Under the pieces are notes generated by a model that saw only the letters and a program-made list of their open reading frames with translations, had not been told where the DNA came from and ran no database searches. 64,000 nt of DNA from Cyclaneusma minus (lineage: Eukaryota > Ascomycota > Leotiomycetes > Marthamycetales > Marthamycetaceae). Below are positions 1 through 10,837 of this stretch, piece by piece. The stretch spans positions 558,001 through 622,000 of the forward strand of contig JAKZHN010000002.1 of NCBI GenBank assembly GCA_037179335.1, in the 5' to 3' direction. Position 1 is the stretch's first letter; each line of letters opens with the position of its first letter. The translations under genes were made by a program, and so were the position numbers.

Positions 1-1
1 C

Positions 2-658
2 TACCTAGACAAAGACGCTTTCCAAGTCATCCAAAACGTGCCCGAGTCCGCCGAGCGAGACTTCGCCGACGACGAGTCCATCAAGAAAAACTACTACCCT
101 GAGATTGAGAAACTGCTTTTGGAAAACGTGCCTGGCGCAAAAAGAGTGGTTTTCTTCGACCACACTATCCGCCGCGCCAACCCCAACGCTCACCGTGCTC
201 CCGTAACGCGCGTACACATCGACCAAACCGCCGCCTCGACCAAGCTCCGCGTCGAGCACCATCTCCCCGAAGAAGCCGAGAAGCTTCTGCAAGGCCGTTA
301 CAGCATCATCAACGTATGGCGTCCGCTCAACGGCCCCGTTGCCAGCTTCCCGCTGGGTTTCGCGTCATCTGCTACTGTCGAGAACGAAGATTTGATTCCG
401 ATCAGACATATCTATCCGGATCGCGAAGGGCAGACTGCCGGTGTGAGGTATAACCCGGGCCAGAAGTGGCATTACTTGAGTGGGATGACGAACAATGAGA
501 GGTTGCTGTTGGAGTGCTTTGATTCGGAGGCGCTGAAGGAGGGGAGTAAGGTGCAGGGGGGCAGGGTGCCACATACTGCTTTTACGGACCCGAGGACCCC
601 TGAGAATGCTCCTGGGAGGGAGAGTATCGAGGTCAGGGCTTTGGTGTTTGGTCCTTAG
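2..658 (+). CDS. AsaB/GA4-desaturase-like oxidoreductase, 3' part
   Basis: The frame is open from the left edge to the stop TAG at 656-658, so the 5' end of this gene lies outside the window. About 218 residues are visible. The signature RVHIDQT and the following INVWRPL segment, ending in a conserved C-terminal block (NNERLLLECFDSE...), are those of the fungal family annotated as AsaB hydroxylase/desaturase, GA4 desaturase or cephem-methoxylase P8-like (CmcJ/NvfI relatives). Members usually have about 280-320 residues, so roughly 60-100 N-terminal residues are missing. The family is found both in secondary-metabolite clusters and as stand-alone genes. The substrate cannot be told from this fragment, and the next genes (proteasome, ribosome biogenesis) give no metabolic context. 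No intron is seen in the visible part. Confidence 0.8.
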   Translation, partial: YLDKDAFQVIQNVPESAERDFADDESIKKNYYPEIEKLLLENVPGAKRVVFFDHTIRRANPNAHRAPVTRVHIDQTAASTKLRVEHHLPEEAEKLLQGRYSIINVWRPLNGPVASFPLGFASSATVENEDLIPIRHIYPDREGQTAGVRYNPGQKWHYLSGMTNNERLLLECFDSEALKEGSKVQGGRVPHTAFTDPRTPENAPGRESIEVRALVFGP

Positions 659-954
659 GTGATGCTGCAGGAGTTCGTAACTTCGTTGTATATTGGTAAT
701 GTGATTATGGTATCTTGCGCTCTTAGCTAGCTATTATGAGTTAATGGATGACGATTCTGGTAACATCACGAGCTCTTCTCCGCACAATTCACGTATTGTT
801 TTCAGGGTACTATTAGGCCTCTTCTGCAAATTTGGCAATGTCTTCTTATTTGCCATACCGTTCTACCATCCGAGTCCCGCTAACCACCGCGTTGGATGAT
901 GCCTAATTGCCTACTGCCATACGCCTATGATACAATAAAGCCAGCCTATGTCGT
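659..954. other. convergent 3' flanks, no gene
   Basis: This is the tail-to-tail spacer between the AsaB-like gene (+) and rpn6 (-). It is AT-rich, with an AATAAA-like element (tacaataaag near 932-940 on the plus strand). I see no reading frame or RNA gene in it. Confidence 0.5.
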
Positions 955-2357
955 TCATTCAAGCATTGATGCCTGGTTGGTGTAGAGCACATCCACCACA
1001 CTGCTCAGCTTCTCGATCGTAGCCAGAGCTGCATCGTAACCCTCGTCCCTCTCAGTCTCATCATAAATGATAAGACAGCCCGCACCTTGGTCTAGAACAC
1101 CAATGATGACCTTGTCTAGGATCATCTGTGACAGTTTACGCTCCACCTGCTGTGTGTCGAGCCCCACCATCTTTGCAATATGATCAATCTCAACTCGTGA
1201 GAACGGCTCAATGACCTTGATCAAGTTTTGCTCCAACATGGCATCGTAGAGTCGTCGCAGGTGGTTGCGGATGAAGACATCGCTACCCAGCTCGTACTTG
1301 TAATCGCCCAGTGCCTTCTCGTATTCCTCCAACGATCGGTTGGCGTGTGCACGAGCGACCGCTTTCATGGCCTCGAGATTCTTGCCGGCATACTTCACCG
1401 CTTGCTTCGACGTCATGAGTTGATTGACGTCGTCAACTGCATTGAGCATGATCTTGCAAAGAAGCATGTACTGAAGCGCCGCCGTTGCTTTCAGAGGTTC
1501 GTCTTGGGTATGGTATCCATCGAGAGCTTCTATGAAGTATGAGAACGCGGTATTGAAATCCTTATCCTCAGCGTGGAGCATTCCCGATTGCATGTCAAGA
1601 CCAGCCTGCAAAAGAGGAGGCGTGTAGACTGAAGCAGCACTTGTCCTTGCACTGGTCAACGCAGCACGTCCCTTTGCCACATTCCCAAGCGCATGATACA
1701 CCCTTGATTCGAGAAGTTGAACTTCCACTAGAACCAGCTTGTCGTCCAGGCGCTTCAATTCGCGAAGAAGACTGTTGATGAGGGTGAGGGCTTCGTAGTA
1801 TGACTGCTTGGCCATGTACAAGGTAACCAGACGGGTCTCGAGATTCTGGCGAAGGAAGCCTCGCTTTTCGGACGTGGCCCATTCGATACATGACTTTGTG
1901 ACGGCGATTTGGGTGTCGGTGGTGTTTGGGATGGCGCTGAAGAGATCTAGCAGTTGCCGTACTGTAAATCGCCACGTCAGTAACGAAACTCGTCGTCGCA
2001 GCTATACACAGGATAGCTGGTCGTAAGATATCATAAACATACCCAGCTTCGCGGTTTTGGCTTTCGCAAATGACGAGAGCACTGTTCTGCTCTTCGTCAC
2101 GAGATCTACCAATTCATTTGCTTTCCTTGTGATTATCAGTATAGCTTCAACAAGAGGACATCGTCGTTAACTGACTTCTGGTCCCTGTACAGCTCTCCCA
2201 AGCCAACGAGCGCCGTCTCGTACTCTCGGACCGCGGCTTCTGAGGTGACGGAAGGCGGTTTGGATATGATCTCCTTGTATGTCCTCTCTGCTTCCTGGGG
2301 GTTCGTCTTGACGAGCTTCTGGGCCTCTTGCACCCTCGCGGAATCTGCTGGAGCCAT
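955..2357 (-). CDS. rpn6: 26S proteasome regulatory subunit Rpn6 (PSMD11)
   Basis: This is a lid subunit of the 19S regulatory particle that clamps lid, base and 20S core together. Exons on the minus strand are 2357-2176, 2125-2043 and 1961-955, with introns of 50 and 81 bases. They join to a 423-residue product, the usual length for Rpn6. The N-terminal half is helical repeat (solenoid) sequence. The C-terminal part, from about residue 310, is a PCI domain (FSRVEIDHIAKMVGL, MILDKVIIGVLDQ), followed by the conserved C-terminal helix. The start MAPADSARVQEAQ fits other fungal Rpn6 proteins. The gene is head to head with sof1 across about 260 bases, a common arrangement of two growth genes. The sequence is intact. 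Confidence 0.95.
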
Positions 2358-2616
2358 TTTTGATGGTCGTGGTTGATAGAGAGGCGGGTGAAGAATACCG
2401 GGGAAGCTTACCAGCGGTTCAAGCTACCAGACGGCTGTAGCTGGGCAAGCTTGGATCCTAAGCCTATTCGGGCTGTCTGCAGCCTCACCTTCAGCCTCGT
2501 GCACTGCCAAGACTTATCGCTCAGAAAAAGTTGGGGGATCTGGATTTTGGATTTCCCGAGAATTGATAAATCGCCATCCGCCTCTGCATCACCGAGACCA
2601 TGCACAACCACACAAC
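2358..2616. promoter_or_regulatory. shared bidirectional promoter rpn6/sof1
   Basis: These 259 bases separate the two divergent start codons of rpn6 and sof1, so both promoters must lie here or overlap. No clear TATA box is visible, in line with housekeeping promoters. An out-of-frame ATG at 2600-2602 precedes the sof1 start by 15 bases and could act as an upstream start. Confidence 0.5.
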
Positions 2617-4009
2617 ATGGTATGTTTTCGAGCCTCAAGCCAACTTTTTCTGTGTACTAACAGATGAATATTAGAAAATCAAAGCCCTCACTCGTGCGCC
2701 AGCAGCGCATCAGGCCCCCGGGTCTGATGTCGCAAGGCAGCCCCGCAACCTCGATCCTGCCCTTCATCCTTTCGAGCGCGCCAGAGAATACACTCGAGCC
2801 CTAACTGCTACGAAGATGGAAAAGATGTTTGCTGCACCCTTCATAGCCCAGCTGGGCAAAGGCCACGTCGATGGAGTGTACACCATGGCGAAAGACCCGA
2901 ATTCCTTGTCCAGATTCGCCAGTGGGAGTGGTGATGGAATTGTCAAGGTGTGGGATTTGACAAGCCGGGACGAAATCTGGACTACCGATGCGCACGAGAA
3001 TATTGTTAAGGGAATGTCCTGGACTCGGGACCAGAAGCTCCTGACTTGCGCCAGCGATAGAAGCGTGAAAATGTTCGACCCTTACAACACTACATCCGGT
3101 GCCCCTCCTATTGCGTCCTGGCTCGGATCTAATGCTTTCACTGGAATCTCGCACCATCGGTCGAAGAACTGTTTCGCTACCTCTTCGAGTGTTGTCTCCA
3201 TCTACGACTTGGAGAGACATTCGGCGCCTCCTGAAATCCTGCAGTGGCCAACTTCGACGGATACGATCACGACAGTCGCATTTAACCAAGTCGAGACATC
3301 CATCTTGGCTTCAGCAGCAACCGATCGATCGATAGTCCTTTACGACCTAAGAACGTCGATGCCGCTTGCGAAGACGGTCCTTACCCTGGCCTCCAACTCG
3401 ATTGCTTGGAATCCTATGGAAGTCTTCAATTTCGCCGTAGCCAACGAGGACCACAATATCTACGTTTTCGATATGCGAAAGATGGATAGAGCGCTGAACG
3501 TACTCAAGGACCACGTAGCTGCAGTCATGGATGTCGAGTTCAGCCCTACCGGAGAAGAGCTCGTTAGTGCCTCGTATGACCGAACAGTACGCCTGTGGAG
3601 CAGAGCCAAGGGTCACTCCAGAGACGTTTACCATACCAAGCGAATGCAGAGAGTCTTCTCTGCCAAATGGACGCCCGATTCGAAATACATTCTTACCGGA
3701 TCCGACGATGGCAACATCAGGTTATGGCGCGCCAAAGCCTCATCCCGCGAAGGCATCAAATCCACCAAGCAGAGAACCGCACTCGAGTACAACGAGGCTC
3801 TTGTCCAGCGCTACTCTCACATGCCAGAAATCAGACGCATCAAGCGTCACAAGCACTTGCCGAAGGTTGTGAAGAAGGCAGGCGAGATCAAGGCCGAAGA
3901 GTTGAAGGCGATCAAGAAACGCGAGGAGAACGAGCGGAAGCATACCAAGAAGCAGTTCGAAAAGAGGCGCAGCGAAAGAGAGAAGATGATATTGGCCACG
4001 GAAAAGTGA
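2617..4009 (+). CDS. sof1: U3 snoRNP WD40 protein Sof1 (DCAF13)
   Basis: Sof1 is a nucleolar WD40 protein of the small-subunit processome, needed for 18S rRNA maturation. Two exons are proposed: 2617-2619, which is only the ATG, and 2675-4009. The intron begins GTATGT and ends ATTAG. The joined product starts MKIKALTRAP and has 445 residues, the same as human DCAF13. Seven WD-type repeats run from about residue 60 to 355 (for example SGSGDGIVKVWDL, SASYDRTVRLW, TGSDDGNIRLW). A basic Sof1-type C-terminal tail follows (HMPEIRRIKRHKHLPK, then Lys/Glu-rich). Without the first exon the frame would have to start at the internal Met at 2816 and would lose the conserved N-terminus, which supports the split start. 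It shares its promoter with rpn6. Confidence 0.93.
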
Positions 4010-4587
4010 TTTTGGGTGGGCACGACCTCGGAATTGCAAGGAGTTCGGCGTTGATTAGGGAATCAGGGGTAGCACGGTATGGCGCTGGGTATCAATGGCT
4101 GGTTTTGATCCTGCCACCACTTCAATATGCGCTCGCCGTTTCACTGACCTCGACTTTGGGGGTAAAATCACGATTGCTTTGGGATTCTCCGCGGCGGCAT
4201 GCCTGTCAGTGACTTACACGGATTCACTATCGGGACATTCTTCACGGCGCCAGAGTCTATGTCAATGGCTTTATTATTTATCCATACAGCCTTGATATTT
4301 GGGTCGAGTCATAGCATATGTCTTCATGCTAAATTCTTGGCACCGATGTTAGGTTGCCCTAAGTCTAGTAAGGGGTAATTTGCATCTTTTATCATACCCA
4401 ACTAAGCTTCCATTCTCAGGGGGCTGGGAGAGAGTGATGAGAGGTTCTTTCCGCTAGATGAAAACTGTTAGGCAATGGACAAATTCGGAGCCTCTTTGAG
4501 GATTACCGGTTCCCGATTCATCTTAGAATTACATCGTCATATTTAACATTACTCTATGAGCCACAGCGCCAGCGCCATGTTCTCTAC
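4010..4587. other. convergent intergenic spacer
   Basis: This is a 578-base spacer between sof1 (+) and the SDR gene (-). Short open frames occur in it but none has fungal codon use or a recognisable domain. I see no RNA gene or repeat. Confidence 0.5.
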
Positions 4588-5728
4588 CTATTTCAGTAAA
4601 TCCTCCTTTTCGTTGATAGATCCTGGCTCCCTTCCCACAAAGCCTTCCATAGCCGTATCAACACCACTTAGCTTCCTCGCAATCTTCTGCACTCCCACCG
4701 GCAACACATTCATCCAGTTGATCCATCTCGCATAAAGCGGCATAGCCAGATCCGCACTCGCACCACTATCAATCGAAGCAATAATCTCCTTCGCCACATC
4801 CACCGGCTCAACGACCGGGCCCAGAAAAGACGAAGGCGCTTTGACTCCTAGGAACAACGGAGTGCTAAGTTGCCCAGGAGTCACGAGGATGGTTTTTATT
4901 TCTGGATGCGATGACAGCTCGGCTGAGATGGACTTGTGCATTGCGATGAGTCCGGCTTTCGCGGCGGTGTAATCGGCAAGGCGTGCGGCTCCTAGGTGGC
5001 CGAGGACGCTGGAGACGGTGACGATGGTGCCGCGGCCCTGGCGTAACATGCCGGGGAGGAAGGTCTTGAGGGTGTAGAAGTGAGCGAGGAGGTTGACGCT
5101 GAAATTCCTCTCGATGGCTTCGATGGGGGTGTCGAGTAATGGCTTTCCGTTCACGATGCCTGCGTTATTGATCAGGATGGTGGGAGTGCCCAACTAGAAA
5201 TCTGTCAGTTTGCCTTCCTTAAGACCCGCAGAAGGGGTTTCTGGAATGTGAAAGAGAACCGACCTCGAGCTCTATCCTCTTCGCAACCTCCGCAACTTGC
5301 ACTTTATCCCCAACATCACACTTATAAACCGTCACTCCCCGCGCCTCTCCAGACTCCAAATCCTGCACATCCAGCACAGCAACCGTCGCTCCACGCATAC
5401 CATAGACCTCAGCAATCAGCAGACCCAGCCCGCTCGCACCGCCCGTAATGACAATAACCTCCTCGCTCAGATCCAGCTTCCGTGGTTTCGAATAAGCGAT
5501 CTGCAGATTCAAGACGTTCAGGAAATAGAGAAGCGTGAGGAAGGAAGCATAGCCGCAAGCTACATGCATAGCAGTATGGTTCCATGGCGTCGCCTGAGCG
5601 CGTAGACATAGCGGAATCATCCATGCTACGAAGGGGTGGAGGAAAGTAACGTTGAGGACTTTGAGGACGAGGTCGATGGTGATGGGCGCGAACCATGAGT
5701 CGCGGGAACGCGGCGGTTGGAAGGACAT
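4588..5728 (-). CDS. membrane-anchored short-chain dehydrogenase/reductase
   Basis: Exons 5728-5264 and 5193-4588 (70-base intron) give a 356-residue classical SDR with an N-terminal membrane part. The cofactor motif TGGASGLG is at residues 95-102, NNAG at 164-167, the catalytic Ser at 216/217 (TVSSVLG) and YTAAK (Tyr230, Lys234). Two hydrophobic segments (about residues 20-41 and 58-77) precede the Rossmann fold. This architecture is that of the lipid-droplet or ER retinol dehydrogenase / 17-beta-hydroxysteroid dehydrogenase 11 type. All catalytic residues are present, so it should be active with NAD(P)(H). The substrate is unknown; a lipid, sterol or retinoid-like alcohol is likely from the family. 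The start MSFQPP was chosen over an upstream in-frame Met because the extra residues are unlike the family. Confidence 0.88.
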
Positions 5729-6276
5729 TTTGGAGATTGTCTGGGAGGGAAATGCTGGACAGCGGAAAGGCGGCAAGGAGATCTGAGAGAGTGAACAGAG
5801 TAAAGCGGACTGGATACTCTATTTAACAGCCATTTTTCGCGAGACGAGACTCAGGAGATGGGATGAGCGTTTCAAGCTCGTTTTGAGTCTCTTCGCACAA
5901 GCAAGTAGTGCCCCTCCGAGCGGTGATGTTCTGCCCGTGGGTTGTGGGGTCCGTGCTCGAGCTACATGTATGAAAACTCCGAGCGTCTTCATATGTCTCC
6001 AAGACTCCAAAGGACATCCAACATGATGGATTTGCTGAGTTCGGAACCCTCGGCATCCAACGACCAGCTCCGGTCAGTGCAGTCAAATCTCAAGCTGGAG
6101 ATATTTCACAAAAAAGTGTCCGGACTTATCACCGAAGACTTCGTGGAGTTCAAAGCCGAAGGATCGGCCTCATGCAAAGGTCACCCGTTCCTTCAGCCGC
6201 TCTTCACAATGTCCATTTGCTCCTCTTATTCGCTGTGTAGCTTGGGCAACTCTTCAGCTGAGAATTCGTGGGTGCC
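5729..6276. other. divergent intergenic region SDR / MAPEG
   Basis: This region holds the promoters of the SDR (-) and MAPEG (+) genes. It contains one TACATGTA palindrome at 5963-5970. Short frames inside it show no domain. Confidence 0.45.
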
Positions 6277-6285
6277 TATATAAGG
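6277..6285 (+). promoter_or_regulatory. TATA box of the MAPEG gene
   Basis: TATATAAGG lies 114 bases before the ATG of the MAPEG gene and is followed by a pyrimidine-rich leader (cctttcag, ccctccc). This is a consensus TATA element at a plausible distance. The assignment is by position only. Confidence 0.55.
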
Positions 6286-6390
6286 AGTCGTCCCACTCTC
6301 CAGTGCTTGACCAACCTTTCAGATCCATTTCCGTCTGTCATTTTCACCTAACCCTCCCATCAACAACTGACAGCTCAGTCCCACCAAACA

Positions 6391-7095
6391 ATGTCCTCCC
6401 CATCCTACAACTACGCTCCCCATTTCCTCATCGGCAACTTCGTCCTCACCTACCTCGTGCTCACTCCTCGCCACTGGAAGCAGGCGGTCAGGGGCTTCGA
6501 CCACAATGTCGCGCCCAGAGAAGACATAGCCAAGTATGGCGACAAGCTGGTAGCTGAGGGCAAGATGTCTCGCCGCTACTTCGAGCGCGTTAAGCGCGTG
6601 GATGCCGCATCTAAGAATTCCCTGGAGCATTTTCCTTTCTTTGTTGGGAGTATGGTATGTGCCTTGATCTCATTTGATTGTTGGGCTGAGTCTCGAGTTC
6701 TCATGACTTCCGGCCGGGATATTTTGATGATGGCGTGGTGAAGACATAGACTGGAGGCTGTCTTAAGTGAACGTTTTCTCGCTTTGGATGCACAGAGCTT
6801 TCTGTCAGGGCATCACTTCCAATTTCATACGATGTTAGGCAGCACTTGGGCAGGAAGCTTTCTCCCTCGCAATATTAATGATGCCTAGCTATTCGCGCTT
6901 CACGCGGGTTTTCCGACCGACAGCATCAACAAATTCGGCCTCATCTACACCGGCTCTCGCACTGGCTACGCCTTGGCCTACATCTTCATCGAGACCAACC
7001 TGGCCAGTCTGACACGCTCCGCATTCTGGTGGGCAAGCAACATCTCATGTATTTGGGCTATCGTGAAAAGCGGGAAGGCAATCAATGGAGTGTAG
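6391..7095 (+). CDS. MAPEG family membrane protein
   Basis: Exons 6391-6654 and 6889-7095 encode 156 residues. The family (membrane-associated proteins in eicosanoid and glutathione metabolism) comprises small four-helix membrane enzymes, many of them glutathione transferases or peroxidases. Hydrophobic helices are seen at about residues 10-27, 78-95, 104-124 and 130-147. The segment FGLIYTGSRTGYALAYIFIE corresponds to the conserved MAPEG helix with the N/S-R-x-x-Y pattern. The intron of 234 bases (GTATGT...CCTAG) is long for this window; it contains stops in frame and joins Met88 to LFALHAG exactly as in related proteins. A TATA box lies upstream. It runs convergently with the OGFr-domain gene, 137 bases apart. 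Substrate unknown. Confidence 0.85.
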
Positions 7096-7232
7096 AGCGC
7101 CCAGGGGCTCAGATCGCATTGTGTGGAAATCACCGCTCTGTCCTTATGTACATCTCGACGCTCTCGTCTTCAGAATTCTATGGAAGTGATCTCCATGATT
7201 GTTCTGTCTGTTTCCTCTGTCCCCTGCCATGC

Positions 7233-8023
7233 TCATGTGGTCCCAGATCTTGGTGCTCCGAGAAGAAAAGAACGTTTCCTCAGACTGCTCTCATTGTTGT
7301 CACTGTCATCTGGCGCAAGATGCAGAGGTTTCGTCGCAGCCCTCTGCCAGTAGTTCATAGACGTGCTGCTGAAAGGCTTCCCATTCGTCGAGTTCACCAC
7401 TTTCAATCCCTCGTGAAAGGCCTTTGCTTCTTCCTCAAGGCCCAACACTCGGAGGCAGCGGATGATGCGCGTGATGCGGAGATGGTTGTGACTGAATCCA
7501 GTGACCCAGTTGTCTGCTTGGCGCTCAAAGTTACCGGCTTCCTTCACCTACAGGCGTGTCAGTAACATGAAAGCTGCGTTCCGAAAACAGAATCTAGAGA
7601 GCAAGTATGAAGATTTGTGATTGCGGGAACCAGGAGGCTCTGAGGCGCGAAAATGATCGGCTTTTAGACTCACAATCAGCTGCTGGTCGCCAGTCATCTG
7701 GAGGCCGTAAAACTTCAGAATGCGCTCGAAAGCTGTCCTGAGAGCAGCCCGTAGCTCATCCCTCTCTCTGAAAGCTTTGTAGACTTCTTCGTCGATGACT
7801 GGGGCACTGTAGCTCACACCACTTCTTTCCGGAAGGGGGAAGACGACCTCTGCTTCTCAGTCAGTCGGAAGGCCCAGATCAGATATGAAGGAGGCTTACG
7901 GATGTAGTCATGGCAGCTTTCGAGTCGGCCGTTGTCCCAGGCGAGGATCTCCGAGAGCTTGCGACCTCGTTGATCTGTACCAGTGCCTTCGTAGAAGGGG
8001 ATCAGAGGGTTGGACGGGGCCAT
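7233..8023 (-). CDS. OGFr-domain protein
   Basis: Exons 8023-7900, 7849-7674 and 7547-7233 give 204 residues. The sequence has the opioid-growth-factor-receptor conserved region: PLIPFYEGTGTDQRGR, ILAWDNGRLESCHDYIQ, then FPLPERSG, a long helix ending FERILKFYGLQM, and NWVTGFSHNHLRITRIIRCL. In animals the domain belongs to a nuclear-envelope receptor for met-enkephalin. In fungi it occurs in small proteins of unknown role, so no receptor function is claimed. An in-frame ATG at 8206 would add 61 residues rich in Ser, Arg and Pro with almost no acids. That could be a mitochondrial-type leader or merely translated leader, so the start is uncertain. The C-terminus past about residue 175 is low in conservation. 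Confidence 0.82.
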
Positions 8024-8206
8024 GGTTGAGTAGTGGTGGAATGGCAGTGAGGGATATTTTGTTGAGGGTGAAATCGAGACTTTTGATGCTTGTGAACTTT
8101 GTGTGAATAGAGGGGCACGATGTGGGTTGTAAGTTGGGAGCGGCGCTGCACTGATTTGACGGAGAGCTTGTGAGGGTCGATATTTGTAGGCGCGGGAGAT
8201 TCGCAT

Positions 8207-8971
8207 TCTTCACTCCTCGTCGGTTGCGTCCCGTGCCATTGAGTTTTGCCACTCTCACGGGGCCTCTTCCGGCGGTCGTTGTGTATCTTGTTTGCCGGGT
8301 CACGATTACCTGCCCGAGTTGAAGATGAGTAAGGAAGGTGTGAAGACAAAAGATGTCAAGCGAGCCGATGCTACCCCGGTAGCTTGTGTAACGGCGACGA
8401 GTGGAACGGGAAGATCTGAAAACCGAAGAGTTATAAGACGAAATAGCTTGATAGTAAAAAACTGAGGTCATTTTGGTAATGATTTTGTGGTTTTATCTTA
8501 TAGTTTTCTCTTTTTTTTTGGCTTTTGTTTTGGCTCGTCGTTAAGAATAAGACAGCTTCCTGGAGATCGGACTTCCATTCGAAGTCACTTTCCAATTTCC
8601 ACTTTCCAAGTTCAAGCGTTCAGGCCTCAGGAGCTGGGTTGACATGGGTTGAAATATATACATGTAAAATGACATCGTGTCCAATAGTTCTGGCTTCTAA
8701 TCCTGGCTTATTCCCAATTTCCAATCTCGCTCTTGCAGTAAACAGTAAATACCAATCCGAGAACATACCCTGAGAAAACAAGAACTCGACCAAGTCTCCA
8801 GTAGTATTCGTCCGGGGAATCAAGTTGGACCACATCCTGGGATCTGCTACCCAACTCAAGTTCTCTGTACTGTCTCTGGCATCAGACCCCAACGAGCAAA
8901 CGTACCCGCTAATAATCCTTCATATCCCAATCCACGCCGGAGAAGTACGATGGAAGCATAACCACCCAGCA
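8207..8971. other. intergenic, promoter of OGFr gene and 3' flank of P450
   Basis: There is no convincing gene here. The region includes a T-rich tract at about 8510-8519 and a TACATGTA palindrome at 8659-8666. A 90-residue minus-strand frame at 8620-8892 has no domain and no codon bias I recognise. Confidence 0.45.
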
Positions 8972-10837
8972 CTATGCGCCTTGCGGACAAACAATGTCTC
9001 TCCTGCTGAACCTGGTACGGAAATTCAGCTGCTTAACGAACCATGCATTGTGCAATTTCCATTCTTGCGCAGGATCTTCGAAAGCAATCTGCATTTTATC
9101 AGCCCCCGTTTACTCAAGAATCGTAAGAAAGGAATACTGACCTCGAATCTCCTCAGCACACTCGGCACCAGTTTGTACACTTCCAACAGACTAATGTTCT
9201 TCCCAATACACGTCCTCGCACCCATGCCGAACTGGAACAAAGTGCCATTCATCTCCTTAATCCGCTTCTCTTCCGCCTCATTATCTTTCGTCTCATCGAC
9301 CAGCCATCTTTCAGGTTTGTAAACATCAACATTCTCACCAAAGATCTCAGGCCGTCGATGAATGACCCATGCAGAGCATCCCACGATAGTGCCACCCGCG
9401 ATACGATGACCTGCTATCTCAGCCCCTTGCGGCGGTACAATCCTCTCCAGTGGAAGCCCAGCGGCTGGATGCATGCGAAAAGCCTCCTTGATACAAGCAT
9501 CCAGATACGGCAATTTCTGACTCTCAGCCCAAGTCACCAACCCACTGCTATTCGAAAAAAATCCGCTCTTCGCATGTTCATCAAGCTCCTCACGCAATTT
9601 CTGCATCGCAGAAGGAGTTTTGAGAAGATAGTAAAACACGGCGCTGAGAGTAATGGCAGTCGTCTCCGATCCTGCAAAAGCCATACTCACAGCTAGGGTA
9701 GTGACGATTTTGTCGTTCATGAACTCCGGACGAGCTTCTTTGGCTTGGATGAATTTGGAGAGGAGATCGGGCTGCTTGCTGCTGACTTCTGGCTCTGTGG
9801 AGGGTAGAATGGTTCCGTCTTTCTCGCGGGGGTAGCGCTCTGCCATGCGCTGTTGGGCGAAGCGAGCTACGGGGAAGGTCGCATCTACTATGCCGTATTT
9901 TGATAGTAGGAGGTAGAGCGGATTCTTGAGAAACAAAAGATCGAGGATGGGAATTTGACCAATCTGTTGATGTCAATACGTCAATTCAGGCTGGATTTGC
10001 TTCGAGTCGAGGTCACTTACAGGTGCGACATAATTGAACAAACTACCCAGGTATGCGACGATTCCATCAATATCCTTGTTCTCCTCAACGAATCCATGTC
10101 TTTTCGAATAGGTCATCTCCCCAATGACATCGAAGGCGTAAAACTGCAGCCATTGCGAAAAGTCACACACGGCACAGGTTTGAGCGTAGAGTTTCTCAGT
10201 TTGCTTCAGGAAAAGCTCGGTGGTAGAATCTACGAATGGTTCGTATTGGATCAATGTTGACATGGAGAAGGCTGAATTGACACTCCGGCGCATTTGGGCG
10301 TGAAATGACTCGTCGGTAGTGCTGAAGAGCGAGGGAAGACGGTGTCCACCGGCCACGGACTGTTGAACAATGTAGAAATCTGACTGAAGTACGTGAATTC
10401 GATGTCAGCTCGAAGAATCCTGAACAAAGCGAATCAAGCAGTCATTCGATTATGATGTGAAAATTATGGAACCGGTCGGGGGGGGGGTTTTTTTTTTCAA
10501 ATACGATGGTTAGAACAGAATGAGTACGAACCTTGACATATCCTTTGTTCAGTCCATAGATGGATTTCAGGGCTGCGGGGTCGGCGAATGACAAGCTGTT
10601 CGGTCCCAAGCGTACCACATCTCCAAGATCTCTATGTAACTTGAGATGGGTAACTTCTGGTCTGCGTTTATAAACGTCGAAGAAGCGCCACCAATCTGTG
10701 AGAGATGCCAGAAATGGACCAGGGTACTTGTTCAGGCCCCGATTGAAGTAGTTATTTAGTAAATACGCAGCAAGAACAATAACGAGAGCAACGGGCCAAT
10801 GCTCGCGAAGAGTTGAGAGAAGAGAAGCCAAGAACAT
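8972..10837 (-). CDS. cytochrome P450 monooxygenase (pisatin demethylase-like)
   Basis: Four exons (10837-10532, 10383-10021, 9963-9142, 9088-8972) encode 535 residues. All P450 hallmarks are present: an N-terminal membrane helix (about 15-32), the I-helix AGSETT at 320-325, ExxR at Glu383/Arg386, PERW at 440-443 and the haem loop FGMGARTCIG with ligand Cys475. The loop sequence and general layout resemble the fungal pisatin demethylase / benzoate hydroxylase-like microsomal P450s. It should be an ER-anchored monooxygenase working with NADPH-P450 reductase; the substrate cannot be inferred. An upstream in-frame ATG at 10915 would add 26 residues; the shorter start begins directly with the membrane helix. 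Intron 1 contains a run of G followed by T (about 10478-10497). Three of four exon joints are phase 0. Confidence 0.93.

Noticed and set aside
10478..10497. G-run followed by T-run
   Set aside because: It lies inside P450 intron 1, does not touch splice sites, and may be a sequencing or slippage effect; no function is suggested.
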